A DNA stretch of 64,000 nucleotides from Amedibacterium intestinale (GCF_010537335.1 NZ_AP019711.1:1488001-1552000), one strand, 5' to 3'. Counted from the stretch's first letter, positions 8,692-18,437 are shown. The notes: generated by a model from the sequence alone, not told the origin. Program-made: numbers and translations.

Positions 8692-9604
8692 AATATGTTT
8701 CATGAATCCATAAAGGTTTATGTAATAAAGCAAACGCTTCTTTTACGGAGCTAATATCACAACAAAACAGTTTGTTAAACAATTCATAATTATTAATATG
8801 TGCCATAATATAAGAATTCTTTTTTGGTATCGCTAATGGAAATAACTTTTCCAGTTTCTCGCTAGGACTTACATTTATAAATATCTCTTCTGCTTTTCCT
8901 ATTGCACATTTCAACATTCGAAGCAAGGCGATAGAATCTAAATAGATAGCTTCTTCTACATGTACTTCTCCATTTTTCATACCAAATATCAAATACCCTT
9001 TTACTTCTTTGTTTTCATCACGATAAATTACCATCTGCTTTTGTGTCGCAACCAGTTCTTTCTGCATCATTTCATAAGAATCCAATGTTCTTTCATAAAA
9101 TCCATCAAAACGAGAAGTAAATTTTTGATACACTTCCAACAGTTCTTTTAACTCTGCACTGTAAGATACATTCTGAATCGTTACTTTATTTAATTCCTCT
9201 TTTTTTATCATATATTGTTTTTGATAATAAATTGTATGAAACCCAAATGGTTCATACAAACGCGGCTGAAATGCAGGCACAAGAGTAATGAGATGTGTAT
9301 GAGCTGCTTCATCTAACATTGACTCTGTCAACTTTCGCATATATCCTCTTCTTCGATAATCAGGTGATGTAGATACTCCACATAAAAAACCGCAAACAAG
9401 TTTTCTTCCATGAAAATGCAATACATGGCGATTCATCTGCAAACTGCTTACAATCTTTTGATCCTTTTCTTCAATCAGACAAACTCCTGAATCAAAAAGA
9501 TGTTTAAAATAAAAATTCAAATAATTGCGATCTAATGTAGGATAGGATTGTTTCCATAATTGATAGACTTCACTTTTATCATAAACTCTTGCTTCTCTTA
9601 ACAT
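8690..9604 (-). CDS. Eis-like GNAT-family N-acetyltransferase
   Basis: 304 residues. The N-terminal GNAT fold has the acetyl-CoA loop VSTSPDYRRRGYMRKL (about 77-92) and YEPFGFHTIY typical of Eis-type (COG4552) enzymes. Eis proteins usually run near 390-400 residues with a second GNAT-like unit and a C-terminal sterol-carrier-like domain; this protein appears to keep only part of the latter. The acceptor substrate is unknown. GAGGA lies seven bases before the ATG, which is three bases after the stop of the 86-codon membrane gene. Confidence 0.8.
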   Translation of the reverse strand: MLREARVYDKSEVYQLWKQSYPTLDRNYLNFYFKHLFDSGVCLIEEKDQKIVSSLQMNRHVLHFHGRKLVCGFLCGVSTSPDYRRRGYMRKLTESMLDEAAHTHLITLVPAFQPRLYEPFGFHTIYYQKQYMIKKEELNKVTIQNVSYSAELKELLEVYQKFTSRFDGFYERTLDSYEMMQKELVATQKQMVIYRDENKEVKGYLIFGMKNGEVHVEEAIYLDSIALLRMLKCAIGKAEEIFINVSPSEKLEKLFPLAIPKKNSYIMAHINNYELFNKLFCCDISSVKEAFALLHKPLWIHETY

Positions 9605-9607
9605 AGC

Positions 9608-9868
9608 CTATTCCTCATCATGAACATCACTTTCACTATATTCCACATCTATGACACTATCATCATATATTTGTCTGCTATCTTCAAAATAAGTGTCTGC
9701 ATCTTTTTGTATATCTTCCATGTTTCTTTTTATCTTATGCCTGATATATAAAAGGAAAATTCCTACCACAAGCAATATGATGATTACCAGTGGCAACAAA
9801 ATTGGAAGTATCGCCAAAAACAAATATATCAAACCAATACATACAAAAATATAAATTAAAGTTTCCAT
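9608..9868 (-). CDS. Small membrane protein with acidic tail
   Basis: 86 residues: one or two hydrophobic segments covering residues 3-44, then a basic hinge (RHKIKRN) and a strongly acidic C-terminus (SESDVHDEE). GAGGA precedes the ATG. It lies between an XRE regulator and a GNAT gene in one operon. No family recognised. Confidence 0.65.
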   Translation of the reverse strand: METLIYIFVCIGLIYLFLAILPILLPLVIIILLVVGIFLLYIRHKIKRNMEDIQKDADTYFEDSRQIYDDSVIDVEYSESDVHDEE

Positions 9869-9945
9869 GGAAATCCTCGCTTTCTTTTTCTTTATTATAA
9901 AACATTTTTTTCATGATGTATATTGAAAAAGAGGGAATATGTCCC

Positions 9946-10233
9946 TCATAAAAATAATTCTCTTTCATCTACTCTCAATGCTTTCGCCAAGAGTTCCACT
10001 ACCCGAAGCGACACATTTCTTTTTCCTAATTCCACATCGGAAATATAATGTTGCTGGAAACCGCATAAGTCTGCCAAATCTTCCTGTGTCAAATGCTGCT
10101 GCCTGCGCAGTCTTCGAACATTACGTCCAAATCGGGTTTCAATATTCTCAAATTCATATAATATTTCCTGCTTCTTTTGTTTTTCCACCATCTCCTTTTC
10201 AGAAGCAATGAGAGTCTTATCATGTTTCTCCAT
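9946..10233 (-). CDS. XRE-family helix-turn-helix regulator
   Basis: 95 residues. Residues 33-95 form a Cro/C1-type HTH (FGRNVRRLRRQQHLTQEDLA, then GFQQHYISDVELGKRNVS). A charged coil of about 30 residues precedes it. GGGAG lies five bases before the ATG. It is within the small-gene operon downstream of whiA; target unknown. Confidence 0.88.
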   Translation of the reverse strand: MEKHDKTLIASEKEMVEKQKKQEILYEFENIETRFGRNVRRLRRQQHLTQEDLADLCGFQQHYISDVELGKRNVSLRVVELLAKALRVDERELFL

Positions 10234-10281
10234 AAAGACTCCCTTCTGGAAAGTGTTACCTTCTTTCCAATAAGTATTTTA

Positions 10282-10827
10282 TCATATTTTATTTATATTC
10301 CCTTTTTTTGCTTTCTTTTTTTTATTGAAATATCCAAATATGATACTTCCCCATAAAAGAAAAGCAATTCCAAAATATAGGGGGCCTTGAAAAGCAGGAG
10401 AATGGGATTCTTCCTCTGTATCCTTTGCGATAACATTTGTCGCATTATACGCCTCTTCCATTCTTTTTTCATATGTATACTGTGGATTTTTAATAATTGG
10501 ATAGGCATACCCCTTTTTTAACAGTTCTTCCTGAAGCAGCATTTCATCCGCAAAAAGATAAACAGGAAGATCCTTTGTTATTTTTGAACTTGGATCAATT
10601 TCAAAAGTAACTGTATTTGCTTCTTCTAATAAAGAACAAGTCATATCCCATCCTTTATCATCCGTTATTTTCGTATTAAATAAAGAAAGATTCAATTCAC
10701 TTCCTTCACTTTTCACAATGATCTGATCTTTTTGACAAGAAACCATTTCTGCTTTATAACTTTTCTCATGTAAAAAAGGAAAAAGTGCAGTTAGAACGAT
10801 CATGAACAGTTTCATCTTCATCACCAT
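10282..10827 (-). CDS. Membrane-anchored thermonuclease-like protein lacking catalytic residues
   Basis: 181 residues: an N-terminal signal or anchor (residues 3-17), a domain whose order of strands resembles staphylococcal-nuclease folds (VTFEIDPSSK, LPVYLFADEMLLQEELLKKG, YTYEKRMEEA), and a C-terminal membrane segment (about 147-166) with a lysine-rich tail. In active nucleases two arginines and a glutamate do catalysis; here the RLLxVDTPE segment reads LSLFNTKIT and the KYGR segment reads KDLP, so those residues are missing. It is probably a binding or structural relic. The fold assignment is by eye and moderate in certainty. Several alternative ATG/GTG starts lie within five codons. Confidence 0.55.
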   Translation of the reverse strand: MVMKMKLFMIVLTALFPFLHEKSYKAEMVSCQKDQIIVKSEGSELNLSLFNTKITDDKGWDMTCSLLEEANTVTFEIDPSSKITKDLPVYLFADEMLLQEELLKKGYAYPIIKNPQYTYEKRMEEAYNATNVIAKDTEEESHSPAFQGPLYFGIAFLLWGSIIFGYFNKKKKAKKGNINKI

Positions 10828-10853
10828 TTCTATTTTGCACTTTTCTTTCTCTT

Positions 10854-11801
10854 TTATACATTGCGATACTGATTTGCAATTTCTTTTAATTTAGCTAAAC
10901 GATGTTTCATACCAGATTTTGAGATTGTTTCATCAAACTGTTCTTCACAATACTCACAAAGTTCAAGTAAGCTTGCCTCTGGCATAGCTTTACGGGCATA
11001 AGCTGCATTCTGAAGTTTTACAGGTAAAGCATCTAAACCTTTATAATTTTCAATCCACTGAATATCTTCCAGCTGACGTTTTCCTGCTGCCATGCTTTTC
11101 ATTTCATTCGCAAGTTCACAATTATCTAATCGTGTTAAAGAATTCATAAAATCTCTTTGAATACGACTATCTTCAAAGGTAAATACAGCTTCACTTGCAC
11201 CTACACAACGTAAAAAATCACTGATTTTATCACTCGCTTTTAAATAAACTACATCGTTATTTCTACGTTTAATATATTTTGCAGGCAAATTAAATTTCTG
11301 CATGATCTTCTGAATAAACTTTGCCAATTCTACATTTGTTGTACTTATCTCCAAATGATAATTGCTTTTACTAGGAGAGTTTACAGAACCTCCCGCTAAA
11401 AATGCACCGGCCAAATACGCTCTTGCACAGCACTCTTTCTTTAACAGCTTCATAGATGGGTGTGTCTGCAACCCTTTATCTGTAAAGATTTCCAAATCTT
11501 TCAAAATTTCCATCGCTTTATTTTCTACACGTATTACATATACATTATTCTTTTTTAGTTTCATTTTTCGAATAACGGATAATTGTGTCACCACATCATA
11601 TCGTTCCTTCAAAAGCTTATAAATTCGTTTCGCAGTTGTCGCATTTTCTGTTTTTACTGTTAGATGCAATCCACTGGAATCAAAATTCATAGTAGAGCAC
11701 ATCTGTAAAACCGCACTTAACTCTGCCCGCATACAACATGTATGCAATTGATTTGCGGCAATTTCTGCCTTCACATCTGTTGTAAAAGACACAATCATCA
11801 T
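10854..11801 (-). CDS. whiA: WhiA, DNA-binding regulator with LAGLIDADG-like fold
   Basis: 315 residues, full length for the family. The N-terminal part (SFTTDVKAEIA, then CCARAYLAGAFLAGGSVNSP near 125-145) is the degenerate LAGLIDADG module and the C-terminal part (EASLLELCEYCEEQFDETIS with KSGMKHRLAKLKEIA) is the helix-turn-helix. In Gram-positive bacteria WhiA affects cell division and chromosome segregation. It overlaps yvcK by four bases in the conserved rapZ-yvcK-whiA order. Confidence 0.97.
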   Translation of the reverse strand: MMIVSFTTDVKAEIAANQLHTCCMRAELSAVLQMCSTMNFDSSGLHLTVKTENATTAKRIYKLLKERYDVVTQLSVIRKMKLKKNNVYVIRVENKAMEILKDLEIFTDKGLQTHPSMKLLKKECCARAYLAGAFLAGGSVNSPSKSNYHLEISTTNVELAKFIQKIMQKFNLPAKYIKRRNNDVVYLKASDKISDFLRCVGASEAVFTFEDSRIQRDFMNSLTRLDNCELANEMKSMAAGKRQLEDIQWIENYKGLDALPVKLQNAAYARKAMPEASLLELCEYCEEQFDETISKSGMKHRLAKLKEIANQYRNV

Positions 11802-12742
11802 CCTATCTGTTCAATTAACTCTTTTACTATATCACGAATCTTATTTGAATCATGACGAATTAAATTATCTTCGAAAGATAATATATCTCGATATAAAATA
11901 TCAAAAGTATGTTCTTTTTCTACTACTTTTATTGGCTCACTGCCCATTTTCTTATATTTCTCTAATATTTCAGAAGAGGCTTTGTTACTGTGTGTTACAA
12001 CAATATCAACTGCACCTTCAAAAGAATGCTTCTGCAAAGCACGTACATGATCTTCCAATGAGAAATGATCTGTTTCTCCCGGCTGACTCATTGCATTACA
12101 AAAATAAATCTTTGGTGCCTTGTTGTTTTTTAATTCCTCCACAATACCATCTACAATTAAATTAGGAATAATACTTGTATATAAGCTTCCTATTCCATAT
12201 AAAATAATATCTGCATCATGAATTGCCTGTAATGCTTCTCTTGTAGGCTCTACAGGTTTATCATAAAATACCTTTCCTATACGATTATTAAACTCTGGAA
12301 TATTGCTTTCTCCTCGTACAATCGTACCATCTTCCATTATGGCATATAACGTAATGACCTGTAAAGAGCAAGGAACGATATTTCCTTTTACTTTTAAGAA
12401 TTTTGAAAATGTACGAATAGCTTCCATAAAACCACCGCTTGTTTGAGTCATAGCCGTAAGAATTAAATTTCCTAGATTATGACCTCCAACATCTTCATCA
12501 TCCCCTTCAAAACGAAAGTTCATCAAAGAAGTAAAGATAGTTTCCTCTTCTGCCATTGCACACATGACATTTCGTATATCCCCCATTGCTGGAATATGAA
12601 ACTGACGGCGAATACGCCCTGTACTTCCTCCATCATCCGCAACTGTTACAATAGCAGTCAAATTAATATCCTCAATTTGTTTTAAACCTCTAAGCATTAC
12701 AGAAAGACCGGTACCTCCACCGATAACAACAACATTTTTCAT
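11798..12742 (-). CDS. yvcK: YvcK/GlmR, UDP-sugar-binding gluconeogenesis factor
   Basis: 314 residues of the CofD-like family. VVIGGGTGLSVMLRGLK at the N-terminus, VADDGGSTGRIRRQF near 34-48 and GGHNLGNLIL near 86-95 are family signatures. In Bacillus the protein binds UDP-GlcNAc and stimulates amino-sugar synthesis. It follows rapZ by five bases and overlaps whiA. Confidence 0.97.
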   Translation of the reverse strand: MKNVVVIGGGTGLSVMLRGLKQIEDINLTAIVTVADDGGSTGRIRRQFHIPAMGDIRNVMCAMAEEETIFTSLMNFRFEGDDEDVGGHNLGNLILTAMTQTSGGFMEAIRTFSKFLKVKGNIVPCSLQVITLYAIMEDGTIVRGESNIPEFNNRIGKVFYDKPVEPTREALQAIHDADIILYGIGSLYTSIIPNLIVDGIVEELKNNKAPKIYFCNAMSQPGETDHFSLEDHVRALQKHSFEGAVDIVVTHSNKASSEILEKYKKMGSEPIKVVEKEHTFDILYRDILSFEDNLIRHDSNKIRDIVKELIEQIG

Positions 12743-12747
12743 TCGTC

Positions 12748-13611
12748 TTATCCCACTTTCTTATCTCTATGTGATTTATAACAATGATACTGATCCTTAT
12801 AATGTGCATATAACCAATTTGTTATAGACACACTTCGATGATGCCCCCCTGTACAGCCAATCCCTACCATTATATGATTTTTATTTTGATTTTTATATTG
12901 TACAAATGCAAAATCAAGTAAGGATTTTATATTTCTTATACACTCTTTGGTTTCTTCAAACCCCATAACATAATCATATACTGGAGCATCATCTCCGGTT
13001 AGACTTTTTAACTCCTTTATATAATATGGGTTTGGAAGAAATCTGACATCAAAAATAAAATCAGCATCTAGTGGAACACCATGTTTAAATCCAAAAGAAA
13101 CAAATGATATAGAAAGTGCAGGCTGCTTATCCATGGATAGTTTTTCCATTAGAATGCTCTTTAATTCTCCCTGTCCAAGCTTTGTAGTATCAATATGTAA
13201 AATAGCTCTATCATTTAATTCTTCAAACATATCACGTTCATATTCAATTGCTTCCTCTAAAGTCGTTGCTTTTCCACTTTGAATCATCGGATGATGTCTT
13301 CTTGTAAATTTATAACGCAATAACAGACACTGATCTTGTGCATCTAGAAAAACAACCGTTACCTTCAAATCCAGACTTTCAAAATATTGTAAAAATTTTG
13401 GATAGTCCTGCGCTGTTGTTGCCAAAGCAAGATTTGAATAGCGCTCATCCAACTCTTTATTTTTTTTCCTAATAATTTTTCCAAGGTTCTCAATCAACTG
13501 TACTGGAAAATTATCAATACAATGATAACCCATATCTTCTAATATACCCATACAGGTTGTTTTCCCTGCACCAGACATTCCCGTAATAAGTACGATATTT
13601 TGATTTTCCAT
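12748..13611 (-). CDS. rapZ: RapZ/YvcJ nucleotide-binding protein
   Basis: 287 residues. P-loop GMSGAGKT (11-18) and the C-terminal GIGCTGGHHRSV characterise the family, which in E. coli controls glmS mRNA decay and in Bacillus hydrolyses nucleotide. The ATG at 13611 is preferred to the GTG three codons upstream because GAGGTG overlaps that GTG and sits six bases before the ATG. It heads the rapZ-yvcK-whiA operon; a weak TGn-extended -10 (TGGTAAACT) lies about 25 bases upstream. Confidence 0.95.
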   Translation of the reverse strand: MENQNIVLITGMSGAGKTTCMGILEDMGYHCIDNFPVQLIENLGKIIRKKNKELDERYSNLALATTAQDYPKFLQYFESLDLKVTVVFLDAQDQCLLLRYKFTRRHHPMIQSGKATTLEEAIEYERDMFEELNDRAILHIDTTKLGQGELKSILMEKLSMDKQPALSISFVSFGFKHGVPLDADFIFDVRFLPNPYYIKELKSLTGDDAPVYDYVMGFEETKECIRNIKSLLDFAFVQYKNQNKNHIMVGIGCTGGHHRSVSITNWLYAHYKDQYHCYKSHRDKKVG

Positions 13612-13881
13612 AAGTTTCACCTCGCTATAAGTTTACCACAGCCTATACATATGTACCAGTTTAACTGATATTTTAATTACTAAAATTGTTTTCTCAAAAT
13701 ATTGCATTTTACAACATGATATATTCCTAATCTTTTATAACAACTAACTAAGCGAAAAATTATATTTTTCATTCTGTAAGCAATGCATGATAAAAAGGTT
13801 CCATATAGAGGGATCTTGACTTTCTCTTGACGATCATAGAATTAACATTTGAGTGTAAGCACAAAATAGTGTATACAAAAT

Positions 13882-13926
13882 AAAGCAGAAAGATTTCCAA
13901 TTTTGTTTATATTTTCTTTCTGCTTT
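13882..13926. terminator. Hairpin in the rapZ-zwf intergenic gap
   Basis: Twelve-base perfect arms AAAGCAGAAAGA/TCTTTCTGCTTT with T-rich flanks on both strands. It probably ends the pgl-gnd-zwf transcript although it is 160 bases beyond the zwf stop. The rest of the 474-base gap 13612-14085 shows two TTGAC hexamers near 13818 and 13829 on the plus strand without convincing -10 partners, and no gene. Confidence 0.6.
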
Positions 13927-14085
13927 TTATTAACAATATATTTTTTCTGTTTTAGCGATTCATTCCAAAAATTTATACCCTCCTATTTCTTACATAATTC
14001 ATTAATATCAAAGATTCTGACACTTTTTACACTTTATCTTTACAATAAGAAACGAGCTGCACTTTTGACTCTTTCTTCCTTTTTA

Positions 14086-15486
14086 TCAGGAAATCGAATT
14101 CCATTTATGATGATGACGCATTAATAATTCATCAGCCTCTGTTGGTCCATCGCTATCTGCCATATAGGTAAATAATGGCAATTGTTCCTGTTTCATTCTT
14201 TCTTTTAACTGTTCTACATAACTCCAGCTGTATTCAATCTGATCCCATTTTGAAAACCATGAGGTATCCTGCTGAACAGCTGCCTGTAATAAACGCTCAT
14301 ATGCTTCAGGAGTATTGATTCGATTAAAATCAGAACAGCTTTGACAGAAGTCCATACTTGTTGTGACAATTTCATCGCTATCTCCCGGTTTCTTTATATT
14401 AAACTGAAAATACACTCCTTCTGTCGGCTGTATACGAATTAACAAAACATTCGCATCTACATCTGGATTTGTTCTTTTAAATGTAATCACAATTTCCATC
14501 TCTCTGCGATTTAATTTCTTTCCTGTACGAATATAGAATGGAACATCTTTCCAGCGTTCATTGTCCACAAACAATCGCAATGCCGCATATGTTTCTGTCA
14601 TAGAATCATCTTTTACTTGATTTTCTTTTTGATAATGAAAATATTGTCCCAAAACAACACTGTCATGAATATCAAGCTTTTCTACAGAGCGCAATGCATG
14701 CAATACATCTAATTGTTTCTGATGCATATCTTCTCCAAAAAAAGTTGCAGGCTGCTCCATAGCGACAAGGGATAAAATCTGAAATAAATGATTCTGAACC
14801 ATATCCTTCAAAGCTCCGCTTTGATCGTAATATCCTCCACGATTCTCTACTCCAACAGTTTCTAATGCACTAATCTGTACATGCTCTATGTACTTAGCAT
14901 TCCATACATCTTGAAAAATAGGATTCATAAAACGAATGGCCTGCATATTGCGAACCATTTCTTTTCCAAGATAATGGTCAATATGAAAAATATGATTTTT
15001 TGTAAAGAAAGCTTCTAAGTCCTTATTCAATGCCTTAGCAGAAGCCAGGTCCTCACCAAACGGTTTTTCAATAATTACTTTCCCAAGACAAGCGTTCTCT
15101 ACTTTTTCCAAACCTTTCGCAATAACTGCAAAAAATCGAGGGGCAACCGCAAAATAGAAGATATGATTTTTTAAATGATGTGCTTTATAGAAAGCATCCA
15201 GCATTTCATAATTATTTAAATCCGTAAAATCCATCTGTACATAATGAATGCGTTTTGAAAAACGTTCGTATTCATCTATCCGATAAGGAAGCCGAGCAAA
15301 TTTTTTCACCCAATCTTTCACTTCTTCACAATAACTATCATGGTCATATGCTCGACGGCCAATGATAACAATTGAAAAATCATCAGCCAATTTTTTTTGT
15401 GCCTGCAGATTATAAAAAGCAGGCAGCAATTTACGGAATGTCAAATCACCTGTTCCACCAAAAATAGTAAATGTTAAATTTTCCAT
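14086..15486 (-). CDS. zwf: Glucose-6-phosphate 1-dehydrogenase
   Basis: 466 residues. The coenzyme loop GGTGDLTFRKL (10-20) and the active-site motif IDHYLGKE (169-176) are intact. It oxidises glucose-6-phosphate to 6-phosphogluconolactone and makes NADPH. The ATG at 15486 has GGGGGAAA upstream and starts one base after the gnd stop codon; a longer frame would run into gnd. It is the last gene of the pgl-gnd-zwf operon, which carries all three steps of the oxidative pentose phosphate branch. Confidence 0.97.
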   Translation of the reverse strand: MENLTFTIFGGTGDLTFRKLLPAFYNLQAQKKLADDFSIVIIGRRAYDHDSYCEEVKDWVKKFARLPYRIDEYERFSKRIHYVQMDFTDLNNYEMLDAFYKAHHLKNHIFYFAVAPRFFAVIAKGLEKVENACLGKVIIEKPFGEDLASAKALNKDLEAFFTKNHIFHIDHYLGKEMVRNMQAIRFMNPIFQDVWNAKYIEHVQISALETVGVENRGGYYDQSGALKDMVQNHLFQILSLVAMEQPATFFGEDMHQKQLDVLHALRSVEKLDIHDSVVLGQYFHYQKENQVKDDSMTETYAALRLFVDNERWKDVPFYIRTGKKLNRREMEIVITFKRTNPDVDANVLLIRIQPTEGVYFQFNIKKPGDSDEIVTTSMDFCQSCSDFNRINTPEAYERLLQAAVQQDTSWFSKWDQIEYSWSYVEQLKERMKQEQLPLFTYMADSDGPTEADELLMRHHHKWNSIS

Positions 15487-15487
15487 A

Positions 15488-16888
15488 CTATTTCCCCCAT
15501 TCGTGATGAAAACTTCCGTCCTTATCAATACGTTCAAATGTATGAGCACCAAAATAATCTCGCTGTGCCTGAATCAGATTAGCTCCGACATGATTTTTTG
15601 TAAATAAATCTAAATAGCTGATTGCATTGGCCATAGCAGGAACAGGAATTCCACTTAACATCGCCTGTGCCGCAATCTGTCGTAATGCGTTTTCATAAGA
15701 AATGACACGTTTTTCAAATACTTCATCAAGCAATAAATGAGATAAATTCTTTTCATGTTCATATGCCCTTGTAATATCATTTAAAAATTTTGCCTGAATG
15801 ATACAGCCTGCGCGGAAAATAGATGCAATCTTGCCAAGGGGAAGATTCCAGTCATATGCTGTACTTGCTTGTTTTAAAAGATCAAACCCTTGTGCATAAG
15901 CAATAATTTTTGCAGCATATAGACTTTTACGTACATCTTCAATTAATGTTTCATGATTAGGGATTTTTGCAATCTTTATTCTAGGATAATGTTCTTCTGC
16001 TGTTTTTCTTGTTTCTTTATTTGACATCAAGCGCGCATTTCCGGCAGCAGCAATCATAGAAACATCAATTCCCTGTTTCAAGGCCTCCATATTCGTCCAT
16101 CGTCCAGTGCCTTTTTGCTGAGCGCTATCTTTAATCATATCGACTAAACTTTGCGTGCTCATATCATCCATTTCCTGAAATATTTCTGAGGTAATACGAA
16201 TTAAGAAACTGCTTAGTTCACCTTTCTGATATTCTTCGAAAATTTTTCCTATTTCCTGATTATTAAATTTCCCAATATGTTTTAAAACAAGATAAGCCTC
16301 TGCAATCAGCTGCATATCCGCATATTCAATTCCGTTATGCACCATCTTTACATAGTGACCAGCTCCATTTTCACCAATATACGTACAACATGGAGTGCCA
16401 TCTTCACTCTTAGCCGCAATATTTTCTAAAATGGATCGAATTTCTTCATATGCTTCACAATCCCCGCCTGGCATAATGCTTGGTCCTTTTCGAGCGCCTT
16501 CTTCACCACCTGAAATACCAATTCCAAAATAATGCAACCCCTGTCTTTTCACATATGCCTCTCTACGTATGGTATCTTCAAAGAATGAATTACCGCCATC
16601 CATAATAATATCGCCATTTTCAAGCAACGGAAGCAGTTGTTCAATCACAGCATCTACTGCTTTTCCTGCCTTTACCATCAGCATTACTTTACGAGGTTTT
16701 TCCAAAGATTTTACAAACTCTTCCAATGTCTCATAAGGGATAAAGTTTTCATGGGGATTTTTTTCCACCATTTGTTTTGTGACTTCATAACTGCGATTAT
16801 ATCCTGCTACTTTATATCCATGATCTGCCATATTCAAAGCTAAACTTCTTCCCATGACAGCCAATCCTATAATACCTATCTGATTCAT
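15488..16888 (-). CDS. gnd: 6-phosphogluconate dehydrogenase (decarboxylating)
   Basis: 466 residues. N-terminal dinucleotide fold GLAVMG (8-13), substrate motif GISGGEEGAR (124-133) and catalytic K181 in KMVHNGIEY are present. It converts 6-phosphogluconate to ribulose-5-phosphate, CO2 and NADPH. The ATG at 16888 is chosen because AGGAGG then lies six bases upstream; the ATG two codons earlier directly abuts that site. Confidence 0.97.
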   Translation of the reverse strand: MNQIGIIGLAVMGRSLALNMADHGYKVAGYNRSYEVTKQMVEKNPHENFIPYETLEEFVKSLEKPRKVMLMVKAGKAVDAVIEQLLPLLENGDIIMDGGNSFFEDTIRREAYVKRQGLHYFGIGISGGEEGARKGPSIMPGGDCEAYEEIRSILENIAAKSEDGTPCCTYIGENGAGHYVKMVHNGIEYADMQLIAEAYLVLKHIGKFNNQEIGKIFEEYQKGELSSFLIRITSEIFQEMDDMSTQSLVDMIKDSAQQKGTGRWTNMEALKQGIDVSMIAAAGNARLMSNKETRKTAEEHYPRIKIAKIPNHETLIEDVRKSLYAAKIIAYAQGFDLLKQASTAYDWNLPLGKIASIFRAGCIIQAKFLNDITRAYEHEKNLSHLLLDEVFEKRVISYENALRQIAAQAMLSGIPVPAMANAISYLDLFTKNHVGANLIQAQRDYFGAHTFERIDKDGSFHHEWGK

Positions 16889-16905
16889 ATACATCCTCCT
16901 CTCTT

Positions 16906-17832
16906 TTATTCATAGCACACAATACTTACACCTTGTGCTATGGCATCAACTGTATCTTTTTCTTCCAATAAACCATTTTCATCAATCGCAAACGCAACTA
17001 AATTATCACTATTTCGATTTGCGACAAACAAGTAACGATCATCAAGGGAAAGATTGATATCGCGAGGATGATCGCCTCCACTTGAAATCACCTGTAAAAT
17101 CGCAAAACTTTGTGTATCTACAACATAGACACGATTTACTTCACGAACGGATATATACAATCGTTTTTCATTTTGACTCAAACGAATTGCAGCTCCTCCG
17201 CCTTTTTCATTCTCTTTCAGCAATGAGATTTTCTTTAAAATCGTATTAGTCTCTAAATCAATAGCAAACACTTCACAGCTATCTTCACTAACCATATATA
17301 ATATATGATCATCATGACTTGCAACACCATGGCGAATCCCTGTATGTTTTGGAAATGAAAGAACTCTTTTAAATTCCAGAGTATCACGATCATACACATA
17401 TACATGGTCTAATAAACGACATGGCACATATACATGCGACTTCGTTAAAATTGCCTGATGTGCTCCCGAATGTTCTTGAATCTCAACTTTTTTATCTTCC
17501 ACTAACTGATGATTTTCAAAACAATAGCGAATCAGTGTTCCTTCATGATAATTAACTGTATATATATAAGTTTTATCTTGTCCAACATAACATGCCGTAC
17601 AGCTTTCTTTTCCGGCTTTATATGTTTGTCCATCTTTCAAAACACATATACCTGCAGCTTCTTCCTGTATTGGAAATACAAAACGATTATAATCATATGA
17701 TAAATATTTTGCATCTCTTGTTTCAAAGTATACACTTGTTTCTATAAATTTATCTTTTTCAGTATCAAATACAAAAGAGTAAACTCCTTTGCTTGGTGCA
17801 TAAGTTCCTACCCAACCTTTTATTGTTTTCAT
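16906..17832 (-). CDS. pgl: 6-phosphogluconolactonase, beta-propeller type
   Basis: 308 residues of the seven-bladed propeller lactonase family (PF10282). Repeated blades are visible as DKTYIYTVNYHEGTL, KSHVYVPCRLLDHVYVY, EKRLYISVREVNRVYVV and DDRYLFVANRNSDNLVAF; SSGGDHPRDINLS is the conserved family stretch. It hydrolyses the Zwf product to 6-phosphogluconate for Gnd, which explains the operon. The enzymatic role is inferred from family plus context. Confidence 0.9.
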   Translation of the reverse strand: MKTIKGWVGTYAPSKGVYSFVFDTEKDKFIETSVYFETRDAKYLSYDYNRFVFPIQEEAAGICVLKDGQTYKAGKESCTACYVGQDKTYIYTVNYHEGTLIRYCFENHQLVEDKKVEIQEHSGAHQAILTKSHVYVPCRLLDHVYVYDRDTLEFKRVLSFPKHTGIRHGVASHDDHILYMVSEDSCEVFAIDLETNTILKKISLLKENEKGGGAAIRLSQNEKRLYISVREVNRVYVVDTQSFAILQVISSGGDHPRDINLSLDDRYLFVANRNSDNLVAFAIDENGLLEEKDTVDAIAQGVSIVCYE

Positions 17833-17868
17833 AACAAGCCTCCATTCATATCATTACTGCTTATAATC

Positions 17869-17897
17869 ATCATACAAGAGTGTCATTTTAAAAGCAA
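17869..17897 (-). promoter_or_regulatory. Promoter of pgl-gnd-zwf
   Basis: TTGCTT (17892-17897), 17-base spacer, TATGAT (17869-17874), followed by an AGGC-type ribosome binding site before pgl. Confidence 0.7.
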
Positions 17898-18138
17898 TTT
17901 GCATGCTCAACCGAAATATCTTGGGATACTTCCCTGATTTCTCTTATGATGTATTATAGCTAACACAATATATAGACATGAAACTAAAGTTATAGATATA
18001 TCTTTTAACAATAAAGATGGAGTATTTTATTGTCACATTTGTGCTATCATTCCTTCAAGCAACAAAATACTTGCATAAAAAATGACGCTCTCTATCATTA
18101 TTTACTTGTATGAAATATTATATCCACAATTTTTGATT

Positions 18139-18210
18139 AACATTTTGAGAATTGTAAAACATGATAAAATTAGCACTTTAGTGCAATTTTATTGCATACC
18201 TGCTGCATTG
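18139..18210. repeat. Cassette-end module, copy 3 (most decayed)
   Basis: AACATTTTGAGAATT (18139-18153) matches the rpsI-tail core at 13 of 15 bases, and TTTTATTGCATACCTGCTG begins 48 bases to its right. It is the outermost of three such modules. Between them a stem GCACT-TT-AGTGC with AATTTT/AAAATT flanks (18166-18190) may act as a terminator. The 240 bases to its left, up to the pgl promoter, contain nothing I can assign. Confidence 0.6.
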
Positions 18211-18239
18211 CCATTGCTACTCACAAAACTTATATCCGC

Positions 18240-18437
18240 TTATTCTGCATTATTATTAGATTATGATACAGCTTCAACCTGAGCAATTAATTGTTCCTTA
18301 TCAGTTCACAAAATCAAACCAATGGAAGATTATCATTTTCATCGTTTATTTCTGCTGCATAATAATTCAAATACATATTAAGTTGTCCAACTGCTTTTGG
18401 CATCAATTTAATCGTCTTTAATTCAAGCAATACACAT
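18240..18437 (-). pseudogene. Fragment of a DUF1016 (YhcG-type) PD-(D/E)XK nuclease gene, copy B
   Basis: On the minus strand one frame reads VLLELKTIKLMPKAVGQLN then MYLNYYAAEINDENDN, the nuclease core and C-terminal region of DUF1016 proteins, including the E-x-K of the active site. It then hits a stop, loses about 28 codons and resumes as EQLIAQVEAV with further stops. There is no N-terminal part. Its final stop is 30 bases from the cassette-end motif, as in copy A. Confidence 0.75.
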
